Position numbers and translations under genes: made by a program
Assembly: GCA_000697475.1 (NCBI GenBank)
Contig: JNEU01000756.1
Span: 62,001 to 126,000, forward strand
Origin: Lichtheimia corymbifera B2541
Lineage: Eukaryota; Mucoromycota; Mucoromycetes; Mucorales; Lichtheimiaceae
Direction: 5' to 3'
Length of the DNA: 64,000 nt
Shown here: piece after piece, positions 60,027 through 64,000 of the stretch
Position numbering within the stretch: position 1 is the stretch's first letter
How the letters are laid out: every line of letters starts with the position of its first letter
Notes under the pieces: model-generated
What the model was told of the DNA's origin: nothing
Databases searched by the model: none
The model's input: only the letters and a program-made list of their open reading frames with translations

Positions 60027-63000
60027 ATGCATCAAGGACGAAATAGCCCTCCACCACCATATACTGAGAAACGCCAATCGTTCAACAGTGATGACAGCAG
60101 CAACTTACGTTACAGTGAGAGCAGCAGCACCAAGGATGATGGCATGTTTTATTATCACCAACAACAGCCATGCGGCTTAACAGCTCATCAAGATCCAACG
60201 AACCCATTTGCGTTTACACCAGGACAGCTTGAACGACTTGTTGAAAAGAGAGATGTCAATTTACTATCCATGTTGGGCGGGGTGGAAGGAGTAGCTCGGG
60301 GGTTACATTCACACATTATCCATGGTCTCTCTCCTGAGCACGAGAAATACCAACTACGACCTGTGTCTCTTTACAATGTTGCACGTATGGCTATGAATGA
60401 TGAAGTTCGCAGTCAAAAGAGCGACGAAGACAATGAGGATGACATTGAAGATGATATTGTGGGATATAGCTTATCCGATGTATCCGAACAAAAGCATGGC
60501 CCCTTCTTTCAAAGATTGGCTGTCTATGGTTCCAATGTCCTTCCACGTGTCCAACACAAGAGTTTATTGACTTTGATGTGGGAAGCTATGCAGGATAAAA
60601 CATTGGTAACTATATCCTATACAGACATATATATAAATGAACGGTCTCTCATATATATTCATGTATAGATTCTCCTTACAATATCAGCTGCTATTTCACT
60701 ATCAGTGGGATTATATGAAGATTTGACGACTGTGGAATATGACAGCAGCGGCAATCGAATACCAGCTGTTAAATGGGTGGAAGGAGTTTCCATTATTGTA
60801 GCGGTTCTTCTCGTTGTTCTTGTTGGCAGCATCAATGATTATCAAAAGGAAAAGCAGTTCCAGCGTCTCAATGCCAAAAAGCAAGATAGAAAACTCAATG
60901 CAAGTGTTTATTATGAAGCTCCATGTCATAAAAGCTAACATTATGCTATCGTGCTAGGCCATTCGCTCATCGCAGAACGTGCAAATCTCTTTGAATGATA
61001 TCCAAGTGGGCGACGTATTGCATATTGGACCTGGCGACATTCTTGCAGCGGATGGGATCTTGATCAAGGGAACGCATGTCGTAAAGTGCGATGAGTCTGC
61101 AGCGACTGGTGAATCGGATGCTGTACGCAAAGCAAGTCTGCATGATTGTCTTTTAAACGGAGATGCACCGTCAGGTGACGATGGTGTCCTTGATAACAGC
61201 TCAAGCCATCCAGATCCATTCCTGATTTCAGGTGCCAAGGTCCTCGAAGGAGAATGCACTTATTTGGTGACAGCAGTGGGCGCACAATCAATCCATGGCA
61301 AGACTTTGATGGCATTACGCACCAAGGATGAATGCACTCCTTTACAAGAAAAGCTGGATCGACTGGCAGGCAACATTGCCAAATTAGGTGTCTCAGCTGC
61401 TGGTGTCCTCTTTATCATTTTGCTTGTGCGTTGTGTCCTGTCTTTTGCTACGGCTCATTATCCAATCTCGACATCCGATGTTATATCACAGCTTATGCGT
61501 ATTCTCATCACTACAGTAACAACCGTTGTTGTCGCTGTCCCTGAAGGTCTTCCTCTGGCAGTAACACTTGGTAAGTCATTTTTTTTATTATATCACATTA
61601 ATAATCCTCTAAAACATGATATGTCGATAGCACTTGCTTACGCAACACAACGCATGCTCAAGGACAATAATTTGGTGCGTGTTTTGGCAGCATGTGAGAC
61701 GATGGGCAATGCCACCACCATTTGCTCTGACAAGACTGGCACTTTGACACAAAACAAGATGGCTGTGGTAGCTGGTACATTTGGATCATCATTCAGATTT
61801 CTCAAAGATTCCCCCTCGTCACGTGGTGATTTGATCGATCTTGAAGCCGTTCACTTTCGGTTACCTCTTCCTGTACGCAACTTTCTCAACCAAGCCATGA
61901 TCCTCAATTCAAGTGTAATGACAACCACTGATGAATCAGGAAAGACAGCATTGGTGGGCAATAAAACGGAGACAGCTATGCTCAACTTTGCTCAAGAAAG
62001 TATGGCATGTGAACCTGTGGAACAACTACGATCATGGTGGCCTGTGGAATTTGTGTATCCATTCAATTCAACACGCAAATGCATGGCTACAGTGGTACGC
62101 ATTACGACACTGGATGAGAACACCAAGAGGGAGAAGACTATCTACCGATTGCATGTCAAAGGTGCTTCAGAAATGTTGCTCAACTCGGCTACCCATATTG
62201 TATCGATGCATGCAGCTTCCTATGACCGTTTTCAAGGTGTTCAACATGGCAATAGCTACGACATTGAAACACGTATTATGACGGATGCCAATCGTACACG
62301 CATGTCCAAGATTATCCAGAGTTATGCAACACGGTGCCTTCGAACAATAGCCTTGTGTTATCGTGACTTTGACAGCTGGTCGCCTGAGCAAGATATTGAA
62401 GATGTCTTGGCAGAAGGTGGATTAACATTGCTTGGTATTGTTGGTATCGAGGATCCTTTACGTCCAGGCGTGCGATCTGCTGTGGCAGCATGTCAACAAG
62501 CGGGTGTATGTGTGCGGATGGTGACAGGCGATAATATGCTGACAGCCAAAAGCATTGCTCGGCAATGTGGTATTTATACTCCCGGTGGAAAAGCTCTCGA
62601 TGGTCCCACATTTCGACAACTTTCACCAATCGAGCGATTACGCGTGCTTCCCGGATTACAAGTGCTTGCAAGATCGAGTCCTGAAGATAAACGTCTCCTA
62701 GTACAAGGCTTACGTGAACTTGGTGATACCGTGGCAGTAACGGGTGATGGAACCAATGATGCACCAGCACTCAAGGCTGCAGATGTTGGATTTTCAATGG
62801 GTGTTTCAGGCACTGAGGTTGCCAAAGAGGCATCAAGTATTATTCTCATGGATGACAACTTTTCGAGCATCGTGCGAGCCATTTCATGGGGACGTTGTGT
62901 CAATGATGCAGTCAAGAAGTTTCTGCAGTTTCAGCTCACAGTCAACGTTACCGCAGTCGTTCTCACGCTCGTGTCAGCTGTTACCAGTGATGATCAACAA

Positions 63001-63707
63001 TCGGTGCTTACCGCTGTCCAGTTATTATGGGTCAACCTTATCATGGATACACTCGCTGCGCTTGCATTGGCAACTGATCCCCCAACACCATCATTGCTCA
63101 AACGCCGTCCTGAGCCACGTACAGCACCATTGATCACTCGATCCATGTGGAAAATGATTGTGGGCCAAGCCATTTACCAAATCATCGTCATCCTCACACT
63201 CATGTACACAAACATTCTCAACCTCAATGATGACAAGGATACATTGGCAACTATGGTGTTCACTGCATTTGTGTTTTGTCAATTTTTCAACGAGATCAAG
63301 TAAGCACAGAAACAATGACGGGTTTGAAAATTAGAGTATTAATCGAGGTAAACAATAGCTGCCGGCGCATTGACAACCAATTCAATGTATTCAAAGGGAT
63401 CACCAAAAACAAGTTCTTTGTTGGGATTTTTCTGATCACGATCCTCGGCCAGATTCTGATTGTTCAATTTGGTGGTTCGGCGTTCCAGACCGTGCCTCTT
63501 CGCATGAAGGATTGGGTGCTTTGCATACTTGTTGGTCTGATGTCGCTCCCAGTGGGCGCTCTTATTCGCTTGATACCAGATGAAATACTTGAAACAGCCC
63601 ATCCATCACCGTACTCCTCAACCGCTTCAGTGATCAATCACACCTACATTGTTCCTATCCCAGATGACACTAGCTCCCAATCAAAGAGGAAAAGTTTACG
63701 TTGGTGA
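60027..63707 (+). CDS. PMC1: P-type Ca2+-transporting ATPase, PMCA/Pmc1 type
   Basis: This pump uses ATP to move Ca2+ out of the cytosol. Fungal Pmc1 sits in the vacuole membrane. Five exons (60027-60605, 60669-60899, 60958-61570, 61631-63299, 63359-63707) join to about 1,146 residues. The N-terminus contains FTPGQLERLVEKRDVNLL, then SLLTLMWEAMQDKTLILLTI. Key sites: the A-domain TGES in DESAATGESDAV, the M4 site VVAVPEGLPLAVTLALAYAT, the phosphorylated Asp about residue 508 (CSDKTGTLTQNKM), the hinge TGDGTNDAPALK and the M6 segment LWVNLIMDTLAALALATDPP. After M10 a short tail (SQSKRKSLRW) is left, with no calmodulin-binding C-terminus, as in fungi. Intron 2 (60900-60957) uses a GC donor. Intron 3 is 60 nt without a stop. 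Confidence 0.96.
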
Positions 63708-64000
63708 ATTCCATAGAGAGCACCGATTTCATCATGCGACAGCATTCCTTTGTAATAAACAAAAAGCAAACACGCCCATTTATCTGAACCAGAACAGTGG
63801 TGAGCCCAAACCTACTACTGGAGATTGAAACAAAAAAAAGAGGAGGCAATCAATACGTGAACCGATCCAGTGGTAAAACATCAGTATGCAATCATGCAGC
63901 TTATTCAATCATTGTTTTTGTATTTATAGCGTATTGCATTGGATCCCTCTGTTATCTTTTCTCTTTTCATCAACTCTACCTTTTTTTATCATCATGATGT
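63708..64000. other. 3' flank of Ca2+-ATPase gene to window end
   Basis: This 293-bp stretch is AT-rich. An open frame at 63797-63997 has no domain and ends in a T-rich stretch. I see no gene here. Confidence 0.35.

Overview
The window is nuclear DNA of a filamentous fungus, most likely a Mucoromycota (Mucorales-type) species. The evidence is dense eukaryotic genes split by many short introns (about 45-110 nt, GT..AG, often with a CTAAC-like branch site), AT-rich spacers with CA, CT and AT microsatellites, and single-copy fungal housekeeping genes. The placement is an inference from gene style. I saw no bacterial operons, CRISPR arrays, rRNA or recognisable tRNAs.

Layout. 1-18.6 kb holds a 5' fragment of an unknown gene, a UCH37-type deubiquitinase, a DHA1-like MFS transporter, a Chs4/Skt5-type Sel1-repeat protein with a C-terminal CAAX box, Clu1, a CTL/SLC44 transporter, ribosomal protein L26 and mitochondrial phosphatidylserine decarboxylase. 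18.6-23.1 kb is a gene-free island of 4.4 kb built of repeats: an inverted repeat of about 0.5 kb, a 114-bp tandem duplication, and an array with a 347-bp two-unit period. 23.1-30.5 kb carries an F-box/EF-hand protein, bifunctional p-aminobenzoate (ADC) synthase, NAD(P)HX epimerase and a Bin3/MePCE RNA-capping methyltransferase. 32.3-44.2 kb carries a SWIB protein, eIF1A, Gmh1/UNC-50, a G-protein alpha subunit, Qcr9, an HSF-type factor and an Erd1-like EXS protein. 44.5-55.4 kb has transketolase, an S6K/Psk1-like AGC kinase, the PP2A scaffold subunit, a CHY-like zinc protein and a small zinc-ribbon protein. 58.1-63.7 kb has a low-complexity orphan and a Pmc1-type Ca2+-ATPase.

The genes are ordinary cellular functions (signalling, translation, mitochondria, lipid and cofactor synthesis, Golgi and vacuole traffic). 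Their neighbourhood does not form an obvious cluster or pathway. I found no convincing new multigene system. The points most worth a second look are the repeat island, two GC-AG introns with the same GCAAGT donor, an F-box plus EF-hand architecture, a duplicated motif in the decarboxylase, and coding-like fragments in two larger spacers. Exon boundaries were placed by hand from splice signals and protein continuity. CDS coordinates are outer limits that include introns.
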